DNA of 64,000 bases from Nonomuraea montanisoli (GTDB taxonomy: Bacteria > Actinomycetota > Actinomycetes > Streptosporangiales > Streptosporangiaceae). The notes under the pieces were generated by a model. That model did not search any database. It was not told where the DNA came from and worked only from the letters and a program-made list of their open reading frames with translations. The stretch is taken from contig NZ_JABWGN010000024.1 in assembly GCF_013363975.1 (NCBI RefSeq), positions 1-64,000 of the forward strand, in the 5' to 3' direction. The stretch's first letter is position 1, and every line of letters begins with the position of its first letter. This document shows positions 8,839 to 16,661 of this stretch, in pieces. The translations under genes were made by a program, and so were the position numbers.

Positions 8839-9692
8839 GCCACGGCCTTCGCCCGTGCGCCGAGCAGCAGCAGGTAGCCGTCCTCGATGGCGGGCTCGGC
8901 CGGCACGGCGCCCGCGGGACGTTCACCGACGACGCGATGCCGCCCCTCGGCCGTCCGCCACCGGAGCACGGCCCCGGCGGGCGGCTCGTCGCAGATCCAC
9001 ACCTTCCCGGCCGCGACCTCGGCCAGGCCGCGCGGGGTCCCGTCGAACACGACGCCGCCGCCGGCCATCACCACCACGTGGTCGCACAGGGCGGCCACGT
9101 CCTCGGTCTGGTGGGTGGACAGCAGCACGGTGCGGTCCTCGCCGAGCCGGGAGACCAGGGCGCGGAAGCGCATGCGCTGCTCGGGGTCGAGGCCCACGGT
9201 GGGCTCGTCGAGGACGAGCAGCTCCGGGTCGGCGAGCAGCGCCTGCGCCAGGGCCAGGCGCTGCCTCATGCCGCCGGAGAGCGTGCGCACCTTCGCGCGG
9301 GCGCGGTCGGTCAGCTCCACTTCTTCCAGCACCCGGCGCACCTGGCGGTGGCGCCGCGCGCGGTCGGTCAGCTCCTTGAGGATCGCGACGTAGTCGAGCA
9401 GCTCGAAGACGGTGAAGTGCGGGTAGAAGCCGGGGTCCTGCGGCAGGTAGCCCAGGCGGCGGCGCAGCGCGGTGCGCTGCTCGCGCCGGGCCGGGTCCAG
9501 ACCCAGGGCGGTGATCCGGCCGCCGTCCGGGGCCAGGGTGGTGGCCAGGCAACGCAGCAGGGTCGTCTTGCCCGCGCCGTTCGGGCCGAGCAGCCCGGTC
9601 ACGCCGGGCCCGATGCGCAGGCCGGCGTGGTCGAGCACGGTGGTCCGGCCGAAGCGCTTGGTCAGCGCGTGGATCTCCACGGTGGCGTTCAC
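8835..9692 (-). CDS. ABC transporter ATP-binding protein
   Basis: Nucleotide-binding subunit of 285 residues. Walker A GPNGAGKT near residue 39, Q-loop in GYLPQDPGF, signature LSGGMRQR, Walker B LLVLDEP and H-loop STHQTED are all intact, so ATP hydrolysis is expected. The type (short DrrA-like domain, then a C-terminal accessory stretch) fits drug or lipid exporters that pair with separate membrane proteins. The GTG start (9692) overlaps the upstream gene's TGA, and the stop overlaps the permease ATG, so all three are probably translated in a coupled manner from the sigma-factor message. Confidence 0.92.
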   Translation of the reverse strand: MNATVEIHALTKRFGRTTVLDHAGLRIGPGVTGLLGPNGAGKTTLLRCLATTLAPDGGRITALGLDPARREQRTALRRRLGYLPQDPGFYPHFTVFELLDYVAILKELTDRARRHRQVRRVLEEVELTDRARAKVRTLSGGMRQRLALAQALLADPELLVLDEPTVGLDPEQRMRFRALVSRLGEDRTVLLSTHQTEDVAALCDHVVVMAGGGVVFDGTPRGLAEVAAGKVWICDEPPAGAVLRWRTAEGRHRVVGERPAGAVPAEPAIEDGYLLLLGARAKAVA

Positions 9693-10513
9693 CGGCGTTC
9701 TCCCAGGATCAGGCGGCGGTGCCGCAGGCGGATGAGCACGAGCAGGGCGAGGACGGCGCCGCCGTACAGGGGCTGGGACGCCGGATGGAACGGCAGGAAC
9801 CGGTCATGGAGCGTGCCGTCGCAGACCAGGACCACGGCGAACCACCCGGCGGCGAGCAGCGAGCCCGCGAGGAGCGGCGGCAGGCGGCCCGACAGGGCCA
9901 GCAGGGCGAGGCCGAGCGTGAGCGCCGGCAGCAGCCAGGCGGCGCTCAGCCCGAGCGGCCCGGGAAGCAGCAGCGTCGCCGCGCCGGTCAGCGCGAACGC
10001 GACGGACAGCACGGCGACGGCCCGCAGCAGGAAGAGCCGCGTCCCGGCCATCGGGGTGGCGGCGTGCAGCTCGTACGCGGGGTCGACAGGACGGCCGTAG
10101 GCCAGCGCGATCCCCGCCACCGGCAGCACCGGCGCGACCACCAGGAAGGCCAGCAGGACGTCCGGATCGCCGGCGGTGACCCGGGCCGCGACCACCGCGA
10201 ACGCCAGCACGGCGGTCACCGCCACCAGCCAGGCGCGGGTCAGGGACGGCGTCGCCGTGAGCAGCCGGGCCGTGTGCTCCGGCACCCCGGCCCGGACCAG
10301 GAGCCGCGTGCCGGGTCCCGGCCGCGGCCGGTCCACGACGTCCTCGATCCGCTCCCAGGCCGCCCCCAGCCACTCCTCCTCGTACGGCACGGCCGCGCGG
10401 CAGCGGGGGCAGCGGGCGATGTGCGCCTCCACCGACATGACCTGGACGGGATCGAGGCCGCCCGTCGCGTAACGCCGCACCAGGTCGGCGGGCGGATGCC
10501 AGACAGCGCTCAC
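9689..10513 (-). CDS. Zinc-finger membrane protein, anti-sigma factor-like
   Basis: A 274-residue protein. The N-terminal cytoplasmic part carries the ZAS-type pattern His-x3-Cys-x2-Cys (HIARCPRC, about residues 32-39), the hallmark of zinc-binding anti-sigma factors. It is followed from about residue 95 by six or so hydrophobic helices. Its GTG start lies on the stop codon of the ECF sigma gene (GTGA), the usual sigma/anti-sigma arrangement. The likely role is to hold the sigma factor at the membrane and release it on a signal, possibly sensed through the membrane domain or the linked ABC exporter. The signal is not visible in the sequence. Confidence 0.8.
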   Translation of the reverse strand: MSAVWHPPADLVRRYATGGLDPVQVMSVEAHIARCPRCRAAVPYEEEWLGAAWERIEDVVDRPRPGPGTRLLVRAGVPEHTARLLTATPSLTRAWLVAVTAVLAFAVVAARVTAGDPDVLLAFLVVAPVLPVAGIALAYGRPVDPAYELHAATPMAGTRLFLLRAVAVLSVAFALTGAATLLLPGPLGLSAAWLLPALTLGLALLALSGRLPPLLAGSLLAAGWFAVVLVCDGTLHDRFLPFHPASQPLYGGAVLALLVLIRLRHRRLILGERR

Positions 10514-11100
10514 GCCAGGAACCCCCTGAGCTGTGCTTTGGCCCGCATGACGCGGGTCTTCACGGTGCCCTCGGGGACGCCGAGGAGGCGGGCGGCCTCG
10601 CGCACGGTGAGGCCGTCCAGGACGGTCGCCTGGATGGCGGCCCGCAGGTCGGGGGAGAGCCGGGCCAGCGCCGTGCCGAGATCGCCGTGCTCGACGCCGA
10701 CCAGGACGGCGTCCTCGGCCGACTCGGTGACCCCGCCCGCCGCGCCGAACCCGTGGTCCGGCAGGCCGCCCGGTTCGGGGATGTTCCCGCTCCTGCGCAG
10801 CAGCGAGACGAGCCGGCGGACGGCGATCGTCCACATCCACGCGGCGGCGTCCCCGTGCGCGGGGCGGTAGCGGTGGGCGCCGCGCCAGACGGCCACGAAG
10901 GCGTCCTGCAGCGCCTCGTCGACCAGACCGGGGTCGGCGCAGCGGCGGGCCAGCCGGGCCCGCAGCCAGGGCGCGTGCCGCCGGTGCAGGATCTTCAGCG
11001 CCTCGGTCCGCTCCGCGGCCACGGCCTGGAGGAGGTCGGCGTCGTCACTGTCGGGCCCGATCGGCGGGGGCTCCCTGCGCCGGGCGAGGAATCGGTGCAC
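10510..11100 (-). CDS. ECF-type RNA polymerase sigma factor
   Basis: A 196-residue sigma-70 family member with regions 2 and 4 only. Region 2 runs from about residue 30 with VDEALQDAFVAVWRGAHRY, the -10 recognition helix, and an AAAWMWTIAVRRL block. Region 4 shows LSPDLRAAIQATVLDGLTVREAARLLGVPEGTVKTR split by the HTH turn, the -35 reader. It starts at GTG 11100. It heads a five-gene operon whose second gene encodes a zinc-finger membrane protein, so it is probably held inactive until a signal arrives and then drives its own operon. The target promoter cannot be defined from one locus. Confidence 0.93.
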   Translation of the reverse strand: MHRFLARRREPPPIGPDSDDADLLQAVAAERTEALKILHRRHAPWLRARLARRCADPGLVDEALQDAFVAVWRGAHRYRPAHGDAAAWMWTIAVRRLVSLLRRSGNIPEPGGLPDHGFGAAGGVTESAEDAVLVGVEHGDLGTALARLSPDLRAAIQATVLDGLTVREAARLLGVPEGTVKTRVMRAKAQLRGFLA

Positions 11101-11156
11101 ATCTCCCTCTATCGCGGCGGAGACGCCGTCCGGTTCCCGGGTCGGGGAGAACGGCT

Positions 11157-11198
11157 ACTTGACGTTCGAGAGCAAGTACTTGCTATCATCTGTCAAGT
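11157..11198 (+). promoter_or_regulatory. Promoter carrying a perfect palindrome upstream of the HTH gene at 11197
   Basis: A -35-like TTGACG (11159-11164) and a -10-like TATCAT (11184-11189, 19-bp spacing) place transcription at the GTG start at 11197. Between them lies a perfect 14-bp palindrome AGCAAGTACTTGCT (11171-11184). An outer pair ACTTGAC (11157-11163) and GTCAAGT (11192-11198) brackets it. A repressor bound here would block the promoter. Confidence 0.6.
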
Positions 11199-11688
11199 GA
11201 CTACGACTGGGGAGCACGTCGCGCTGGCCGGGGAGCTGGCCGCGCTGGTCGAGCGGCGGGTCGTCGATCCGCTGGAGATCCTCTTCGGCGACGGCGACCC
11301 CGTCGGCCCGGTTCGCGAGCGCCTGCGGATCGAGGCCGAGGTGTGGGCCGCGCAACTGCTGGGGCCCGACGAGCGGACGGCGGTCCGCGCGGCGGCGCGG
11401 CTGATCGCGGCGCTCTACCCCGGCGACGGCCCGTTCGACCCGCCCGACGCGTGGTGGGGCACGGCGTTCGGCAGGGCGGTGGCCCGGCGCGCCGGCCACC
11501 CGGGCCGGGACGCGGTGTCGTTCGCCACCGCCGGGGCGATGCTCGGCATCACCCGGCAGGGCGTCCACGACCTCGTCAGACGGGCCAAGCTCGACCGGCA
11601 CCCCGACGGAGGGGTGACCACCCGATCCATCCAGGAACGACTCAACCGACCTCAGGAGCGCCATGCCGCACGACATGACCATCACTGA
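11197..11688 (+). CDS. Small helix-turn-helix protein of unknown family
   Basis: A 163-residue soluble protein, not recognised as a named family. Residues about 112-135 (ATAGAMLGITRQGVHDLVRR) form a convincing helix-turn-helix of the kind seen in proteins that sense a cognate promoter. The N-terminal 100 residues are acidic-helical. The GTG at 11197 sits directly behind a promoter with a perfect palindrome, giving a leaderless start and suggesting autoregulation. The 3' end overlaps the alpha/beta hydrolase gene by 26 bp, so the two are translated together. It may be the regulator of the hydrolase, or an antitoxin-like partner; the first is more likely. Confidence 0.65.
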   Translation: MTTTGEHVALAGELAALVERRVVDPLEILFGDGDPVGPVRERLRIEAEVWAAQLLGPDERTAVRAAARLIAALYPGDGPFDPPDAWWGTAFGRAVARRAGHPGRDAVSFATAGAMLGITRQGVHDLVRRAKLDRHPDGGVTTRSIQERLNRPQERHAARHDHH

Positions 11689-12487
11689 CCACGAGATCCC
11701 CCTCGCCGTGCGCGACCACGGCGGCGACGGCCGGCCGGTGCTCCTCCTCCACGGGCTCGGCGGCACGCTGGACGCCTGGGACGGGTTCGACCTGGGCGGC
11801 CGCCGGGCCGTGGCCATGGACCTGCGCGGCCACGGCCGGTCCGGCGACGGGCCGTGGGCGTGGGAGCGCGTGCTGGACGACGTCGAGGCCGTGGTGCGGA
11901 GCCTGGACCTCGGCGAGCCGGCGATCGTGGGCCACTCGCTCGGCGGGATGCTCGCCGTCCAGTGGGCCCTGCGCCGTCCCGGCTGCCCGGGCGTGGTGAA
12001 CCTCGACGGGCTGCGGTCGGCCGAGAACGACCCGGGCGCCTACCCGGGCATGGACCCGGCCGCGCGGGACGAGGAGCTGGCCAAGCTGAAGGCCGTGTTC
12101 GACGCGCAGGCCGCGGCCATGGGCGGCCCGCTCCCCGCCGAGGCCCGGGCGATGTTCCCCGCCAGGGCGCTGGTGGAGCGGGACGGGGAGACGTACGCCC
12201 GGCCCGGCCCGGAGCTCCTGACGGCGGTGCGGTACGCGCCGGAGTTCCGCGACACGATCCCGCTGCTGCGCCGGGTCGCCTGCCCCGCGCTGGTGGTGAT
12301 CCCCACGCAGGACCCGCCGGGCATGCCGGGCGGCGAGCTCATGGCGGCCTTCCGGCGAGGGGTGCGGCGCGACCTCGCCGGACTGCCGCCCCACATCCGG
12401 GTCGAGGAGGTGGACGCGAGCCACAACATGGTCGCCGAGCGGCCGGACGCGGTCGCCGCGCTCGTGCGCGACTTCCTTCCGGCGTAG
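11663..12487 (+). CDS. Alpha/beta hydrolase
   Basis: A 274-residue single-domain hydrolase. The oxyanion region LLLHGLGG lies near residue 27, the nucleophile elbow GHSLGG near residue 93 (Ser) and the catalytic His in DASHNM near residue 253. The acid is probably the Asp in IPTQD near 214. No signal peptide is present, so it acts in the cytosol. The substrate (ester, lactone or similar) is not predictable. It overlaps the upstream HTH gene and likely shares its promoter. The last 19 bp, including the TAG stop, are repeated twice more downstream. Confidence 0.88.
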   Translation: MPHDMTITDHEIPLAVRDHGGDGRPVLLLHGLGGTLDAWDGFDLGGRRAVAMDLRGHGRSGDGPWAWERVLDDVEAVVRSLDLGEPAIVGHSLGGMLAVQWALRRPGCPGVVNLDGLRSAENDPGAYPGMDPAARDEELAKLKAVFDAQAAAMGGPLPAEARAMFPARALVERDGETYARPGPELLTAVRYAPEFRDTIPLLRRVACPALVVIPTQDPPGMPGGELMAAFRRGVRRDLAGLPPHIRVEEVDASHNMVAERPDAVAALVRDFLPA

Positions 12488-12524
12488 CGACTTCCATCCG
12501 GCACGGCGGCTTCCTTCCGGCGCG
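12468..12524 (+). repeat. Three 19-bp tandem units over the 3' end of the hydrolase gene
   Basis: GCGACTTCCTTCCGGCGTA (12468-12486) carries the end of the gene (the TAG stop is 12485-12487). Two diverged copies follow at 12487-12505 and 12506-12524. Same layout as the repeats after the CoA ligase and the gene at 4406. Confidence 0.8.
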
Positions 12525-12560
12525 GGTCCTGGGGGAGAGCTCGGGCCCGGGGAGGAGCGC

Positions 12561-13079
12561 TCAGGCTGTGCGGGTGAAGCCGCCCTGCGGGCCGGTGCCG
12601 ATGTCGGTGAAGTAACTGTCGTGCTCGACGAAGAACCGGGTGCCTTCCTCGTCGGTGAGCCCGGCCAGTTCGGTGATGCCCTCGAAGCAGCCCTCGCGCG
12701 GCGCGCCCGGCGCGAACAGCATGAGCATCGAGGCCGGCTCGCCGGAGTCGTTGCGGAAGGCGTGCAGGCCGCGGACGGGGACGTGGAGGAAGTCGCCCGC
12801 GGTGGCTTCGGCCCAGCGTTCGCCGTCGAACAGGCGCATGCGACCGGACAGGATGAAGAACGACTCGGAGATCGTCCGGTGGATGTGCGGGCTCGGCCCG
12901 CCGGGGGCGCCGTTCATGTCGACGCGGTACAGGCCGAACTCCCCGTCGGTGGAGGCGGTGGTGGCCAGGTAGTGGTACACGCCGCCGCCCGTGACCAGGT
13001 CGGGCGTCGCGGTCGCGGGCCGGAAGGAGGCGTTGATCTCGCCGGTCTCCCCGAAGGAGCGGGGGCTGGGATAGGTCAT
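12561..13079 (-). CDS. Cupin domain protein
   Basis: A 172-residue single-domain cupin. Motif 1 is recognisable as PHIHRTISESFFILSGRM near residues 63-80, giving two His and a Glu as metal ligands. Motif 2 is the later PVRGLHAFRNDSGEP segment with the fourth ligand. The protein resembles quercetinase-like or isomerase-like cupins, whose reactions vary widely, so none is assigned. The ATG at 13079 overlaps a TGA on the same strand belonging to the decayed hydrolase upstream (ATGA), suggesting the two once formed a coupled operon whose promoter side is now lost. Confidence 0.8.
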   Translation of the reverse strand: MTYPSPRSFGETGEINASFRPATATPDLVTGGGVYHYLATTASTDGEFGLYRVDMNGAPGGPSPHIHRTISESFFILSGRMRLFDGERWAEATAGDFLHVPVRGLHAFRNDSGEPASMLMLFAPGAPREGCFEGITELAGLTDEEGTRFFVEHDSYFTDIGTGPQGGFTRTA

Positions 13080-13520
13080 GACCAGCTCCCCAGGCGGTGA
13101 TGAAGTCGCGGGTCAGCCCGATGATCCGGGAGGGGTCGGCGAACCAGTCCATGTGGCCCTCGCCCTCGATCTCGACCAGCCGGCTGTCCTTGATGCCGGC
13201 GTGCAGCTGCCGGGAGCCGTCGACGGGCACCATCTCGTCGGCGGTGAAGCCGACGACCAGGGTGGGCGCGACGACGCGGGACAGCCGCTCGCGCAGGTCC
13301 ACCTGGAGGCAGACCTCGATCTGCCTGTCCACGCCCGCGGGCCACGCGTCGTTCTGCGCGGCGGCCGGCCCCTCGTGGCCCCAGCCGTCCAGGACGCGCG
13401 GCACGAAGCCCTGCAACGCCATGAACCGCTTGTAGAGGCCGAAATCGGTGGCGCACAGGTCGCGCCCAGAAGGTGAAGTTGAACCGGTCGCGCGGTCCGG
13501 TGGTGTGCGCCCACGAGCCG
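13076..13520 (-). pseudogene. Decayed alpha/beta hydrolase remnant
   Basis: The stretch from about 13475 down to 13095 encodes a hydrolase C-terminal half: GLYKRFMALQGFVPRVL, then APTLVVGFTADEMVP with the acid and EGEGHMDWFADP with the catalytic His. There is no nucleophile elbow and no start. The conserved frame is entered near 13475 from another frame (RDRFNFTFW) and near 13085 must shift again to reach the TGA (13076-13078) that overlaps the cupin ATG. The upstream side runs straight into the truncated MarR gene on the other strand. Read as a 5' deletion with frameshifts. Sequencing error in the G-runs could account for the shifts but not for the missing half. Confidence 0.6.
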
Positions 13521-13903
13521 AGCAGTTGCGGGAGTTCTTCGCCCGGCACGGCCTGGAGAAGGGCGAGTGGGACGTCATGGCGCTGCTGCGCCGCTCCGGC
13601 GAGCCGTACGAGCTGAGCGCGGGCGCCCTGCTGAAGGAGACCATGGTCACGTCCGGGGCGATCACCAACCGCATCGACCGGATGGAGGCCAAGGGGCTGG
13701 TCGAGCGCGTCCGGGACCCCGCCGACCGCCGGTCGGTCATCGTCGGCCTGACGCGGCGCGGCGTGGAGGTGTGCGACGAGGTGATCGCGCTGCACATGGC
13801 CGACGAGGCGCGCCTGCTCGCGGCGCTGGGCGAGGGCGACCGCGACGGGCTGGCGGCCCTGCTGCGCCGGGTGCTGGTCGATCTGGGCGACACGTCCCTC
13901 TGA
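13448..13903 (+). CDS. MarR family regulator, N-terminally truncated
   Basis: The winged-helix core is clear: LREFFARHGLEKGEWDVMAL, then LLKETMVTSGAITNRIDRME as recognition helix and VERVRDPADRRSVIV as wing. MarR proteins normally have another 25-35 N-terminal residues forming the dimer interface. Here that part is replaced by a non-conserved stretch that is antisense to the decayed hydrolase. Possible starts are GTG at 13448 or GTG at 13505; neither has a strong ribosome site. Dimerisation, and so function, is doubtful. The gene and the hydrolase remnant face away from each other, which points to one deletion removing both 5' ends and their shared promoter. Confidence 0.7.
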   Translation: MAHRSRPEGEVEPVARSGGVRPRAEQLREFFARHGLEKGEWDVMALLRRSGEPYELSAGALLKETMVTSGAITNRIDRMEAKGLVERVRDPADRRSVIVGLTRRGVEVCDEVIALHMADEARLLAALGEGDRDGLAALLRRVLVDLGDTSL

Positions 13904-13945
13904 CGCCCCGGCCGGGCTCGGGCGCGCGCATGGGCCCGGCCGGGG
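13904..13945. terminator. Hairpin between convergent MarR and GntR genes
   Basis: Perfect 12-bp arms GCCCCGGCCGGG (13904-13915) and CCCGGCCGGGGC (13934-13945) lie between the two stop codons. Probably a bidirectional terminator. Confidence 0.55.
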
Positions 13946-13951
13946 CTCGGG

Positions 13952-14596
13952 TCAGGAGGCGGGGATGCGGGACATCATGCGCTCCATGCCGTTGACCCAG
14001 TTGTCGCGCAACGCCTGGCCGGCCGCGGCCCGGTCGCCGGCCATGAGCAGCTCGGCCACCTGGCAGTGCTCGGCCGCCTCGCGTTCGAGCGGCGTGTCGT
14101 CGCCCGCCAGCAGGTGGGCGTAGCGGCGCAGCCCCGCCTTGACGCTGGTGATGAGGTCGATCAGCCGCTCGTTGCGGCAGCCGCTGACGAGCAGGTCGTG
14201 CCACTCGTCGTCATGACGCTCTATCACGTGCTGCTCGGCGATCCGGTCGGGGAAGTCGCGCGCCAGCCGCAGCAGCTCGGGCGCGATCTCGCGCAGGTAG
14301 GCCGGGTCGGAGCGGTCGAGGGCCAGGGCCTCCAGCCCCGCCACGATCTCGCAGAGCTCCCTGAACTCCTTCCTGCTCACCGGGGCGAACCGGAATCCGC
14401 GCCCCTGGGTGCTCTCCAGGACGCCCTCGCCCGCCAACGTGATCAGTGCCTCTCGCAGGGGGGTGCGGCTGACACCCAGCTCGGCCGCCAGCGCGACCTC
14501 GTTGATGTCGGTGCCCGCGGCGAAGTCGCCCCGGTCCAGCCTGCCCAGCAGCTCTTCCCGGATCTGCTCGCGCAGCGGTCGCCGGTCGATCGGCAT
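13952..14596 (-). CDS. GntR family regulator, FadR/FCD type
   Basis: A 214-residue regulator. The winged helix at the N-terminus contains INEVALAAELGVSRTPLREAL and GRGFRFAPVS. The helical FCD effector domain follows with metal-ligand candidates: the Asp/His of HDDEWHDLL and later His residues in HLLAGDD and AAEHCQVAEL. FCD proteins usually bind organic acids or sugar acids. The gene is divergent from the nine-gene glycoside operon with 100 bp between, and two 11-bp direct repeats sit on that operon's promoter, so it is the evident local regulator. The inducer should be a product of that pathway. Confidence 0.9.
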   Translation of the reverse strand: MPIDRRPLREQIREELLGRLDRGDFAAGTDINEVALAAELGVSRTPLREALITLAGEGVLESTQGRGFRFAPVSRKEFRELCEIVAGLEALALDRSDPAYLREIAPELLRLARDFPDRIAEQHVIERHDDEWHDLLVSGCRNERLIDLITSVKAGLRRYAHLLAGDDTPLEREAAEHCQVAELLMAGDRAAAGQALRDNWVNGMERMMSRIPAS

Positions 14597-14634
14597 GACG
14601 CTCCTTTGGTTTCGGCCGTGCCCAATACTAGCCC

Positions 14635-14674
14635 TTGACGTGATTCAAAATACTGCACTATGAATTCTGAATAC
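14635..14674 (+). promoter_or_regulatory. Promoter and putative GntR operators of the glycoside operon
   Basis: A -35 TTGACG (14635-14640) and -10 TATGAA (14659-14664) are 18 bp apart. Two direct repeats, ATTCAAAATAC (14643-14653) and ATTCTGAATAC (14664-14674), start 21 bp apart, two helical turns, covering the spacer and the region just after the -10. AGGAGG at 14682-14687 precedes the GTG start at 14697. Confidence 0.6.
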
Positions 14675-14696
14675 AAAACACAGGAGGGAGTGTCGA

Positions 14697-16661
14697 GTGG
14701 GTCTGACCCGGGTGCCGGGGCTGCTGTACGGCGGCGACTACAACCCCGAGCAGTGGCCTGAGGAGGTCTGGGCCGAGGACGTGCGCCTCATGGCCGAGGC
14801 CGGGGTCACCATGGTCACCGTCGCGGTCTTCGCCTGGTCGCGGCTGGAGCCCGAGCCGGGCGCGTACGACTTCGGCTGGCTCGACCGCGTGCTCGGCCTG
14901 CTGCACGAGCACGGCATCGCCGCCGACATCGCCACCGCGACCGCCACCCCGCCGCCGTGGCTGGTGCGCCGCCACCCCGAGGTCATGCCGGTCGACGCCG
15001 CGGGCACCCGCCTGGAGTTCGGCTCCCGGCAGGGCTACTGCCCCAGCTCGCCGGTCTTCCGCGAGCACGCCGTACGGCTGGCGACCGCCATGGCCGCCCG
15101 GTACGGCGACCACCCGGCGCTGGCCCTGTGGCACGTGGGCAACGAGTACGCCGACCACACCCTCGAATGCTTCTGCCCCGAGTCGGCCCGCCACTTCCGG
15201 GCCTGGCTCCAGGCCCGTTACGGCACGGTCGACGGGCTCAACGCCGCCTGGGGCACGTCCTGCTGGGGCCAGCACTACACCGGCTTCGACCAGGTCGAGC
15301 CGCCCCGCAAGGCCCCCGGACCGGTCAACCCGGCCCAGCTCCTCGACTGGCGGCGCTTCTGCAGCGACGCCCTGCTGGAGCTGTTCACCGCCGAGCGCGA
15401 CGTGCTGCGCGCCGTCACCCCGGACGTGCCCGTCACCACGAACTTCATGAGCATCCTGCACGGCCTCGACTACTGGGCCTGGGCGGAGGCCGAGGACCTG
15501 GTGAGCGACGACGCCTACCCCGACCCGGCCGACCCGTCCTCGCACGTGGCGGTCGCGCTCAGCTACGACCTCATGCGCTCGCTCAAGCGGCGGCCCTGGC
15601 TGCTCATGGAGTCCGCGCCGTCGGCCGTGTCGTGGCGCGAGGTCAACGCGCCCAAGCCGCCCGGCATGATGCGCCTGCACAGCCTCCAGGCCGTCGCCCA
15701 CGGCGCCGACGGGGTGATGTTCTTCCAGTGGCGGCAGGCCAGGTACGGGCCGGAGAAGTTCCACTCGGCGCTGCTGCCGCACGGCGGCACCGCCACGCGC
15801 GGCTGGCGCGACACGCTGCGGCTCGGCGCGGACCTGCGGCGCCTCGCGGAGGTCGCCGGCGGCCACGCGCCCGCCGACGTGGCGCTGGTGTTCGGCTGGG
15901 ACAGCTGGTGGGGCCTGGAGGCGCCCGAGTCGATGCCCTCCGACCGGCTCAAGCTGAAGGACCTGCTGCTGTCCTGGTACGCGCCGCTGCACGCCCGCGG
16001 GATCGCCGTCGACCTCGCGCCGCCCGGCGCCGACCTGTCGGGCTACCGCGTGGTGATCGTGCCCAACCTCTACCTGTGCACCGCCGATCAGGCCGAGGCG
16101 CTCGCCGCCGTCACCGGGGAGCTGGTCGTCGGCCCGTTCAGCGGCGTGGTCGACCAGGCCGACCAGGTGCACGACGGCGGCGCGCCCGGCCCGCTGCGCG
16201 ACCTGCTGGGCGTCGCGGTCGAGGAGTTCTGGCCGCTGCCCGACGGCGTCACCCAGCCCCTGCGCCACGCCGGCGGCGACCCGGGCGTGGCCCGTACCTG
16301 GGCCGAGTGGCTGCGCCCCGACGAGGGCACCGACGTGCTCGCCCGCTTCGAGGGCGGCGACCTGGACGGGCTGCCCGCGATCACCCGCCGGGCGAACGCC
16401 ACCTACCTCGGCTGCCTGCCCGCCGACCTGACGCCCCTGCTGGACCGCGTGCTCGCCGGAGTCCCGGCGATCGCCGTGCCCGCCGGGGTGGAGGCGGTCC
16501 GGCGGGGCCGGCACCTCTTCCTGCTCAACCACACCACCGACGAGCAGCGCATCACCCTGCCGTACCCCGGCCGGGACCTGCTCACCGACACCGACCTGCG
16601 AGGCGACGCCGTCCTCGCCCCGCGCGACGCCGTCGTGCTCAGGATCGAAGGAGACACGTGA
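14697..16661 (+). CDS. Beta-galactosidase, GH42 family
   Basis: Retaining glycoside hydrolase of 654 residues, releasing terminal beta-galactose or a similar beta-linked sugar from oligosaccharides. The entry motif GGDYNPEQWP is diagnostic of GH42. The acid/base is Glu150 in HVGNEYADH and the nucleophile Glu305 in LLMESAPSAV. The trimerisation and C-terminal beta domains follow to the expected length. No signal peptide: it is cytosolic and acts on imported sugar, which fits the ABC importer in the same operon. It has GTG start with AGGAGG upstream and is the first gene of the operon. Its stop overlaps the next start (GTGA). Confidence 0.93.
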   Translation: MGLTRVPGLLYGGDYNPEQWPEEVWAEDVRLMAEAGVTMVTVAVFAWSRLEPEPGAYDFGWLDRVLGLLHEHGIAADIATATATPPPWLVRRHPEVMPVDAAGTRLEFGSRQGYCPSSPVFREHAVRLATAMAARYGDHPALALWHVGNEYADHTLECFCPESARHFRAWLQARYGTVDGLNAAWGTSCWGQHYTGFDQVEPPRKAPGPVNPAQLLDWRRFCSDALLELFTAERDVLRAVTPDVPVTTNFMSILHGLDYWAWAEAEDLVSDDAYPDPADPSSHVAVALSYDLMRSLKRRPWLLMESAPSAVSWREVNAPKPPGMMRLHSLQAVAHGADGVMFFQWRQARYGPEKFHSALLPHGGTATRGWRDTLRLGADLRRLAEVAGGHAPADVALVFGWDSWWGLEAPESMPSDRLKLKDLLLSWYAPLHARGIAVDLAPPGADLSGYRVVIVPNLYLCTADQAEALAAVTGELVVGPFSGVVDQADQVHDGGAPGPLRDLLGVAVEEFWPLPDGVTQPLRHAGGDPGVARTWAEWLRPDEGTDVLARFEGGDLDGLPAITRRANATYLGCLPADLTPLLDRVLAGVPAIAVPAGVEAVRRGRHLFLLNHTTDEQRITLPYPGRDLLTDTDLRGDAVLAPRDAVVLRIEGDT

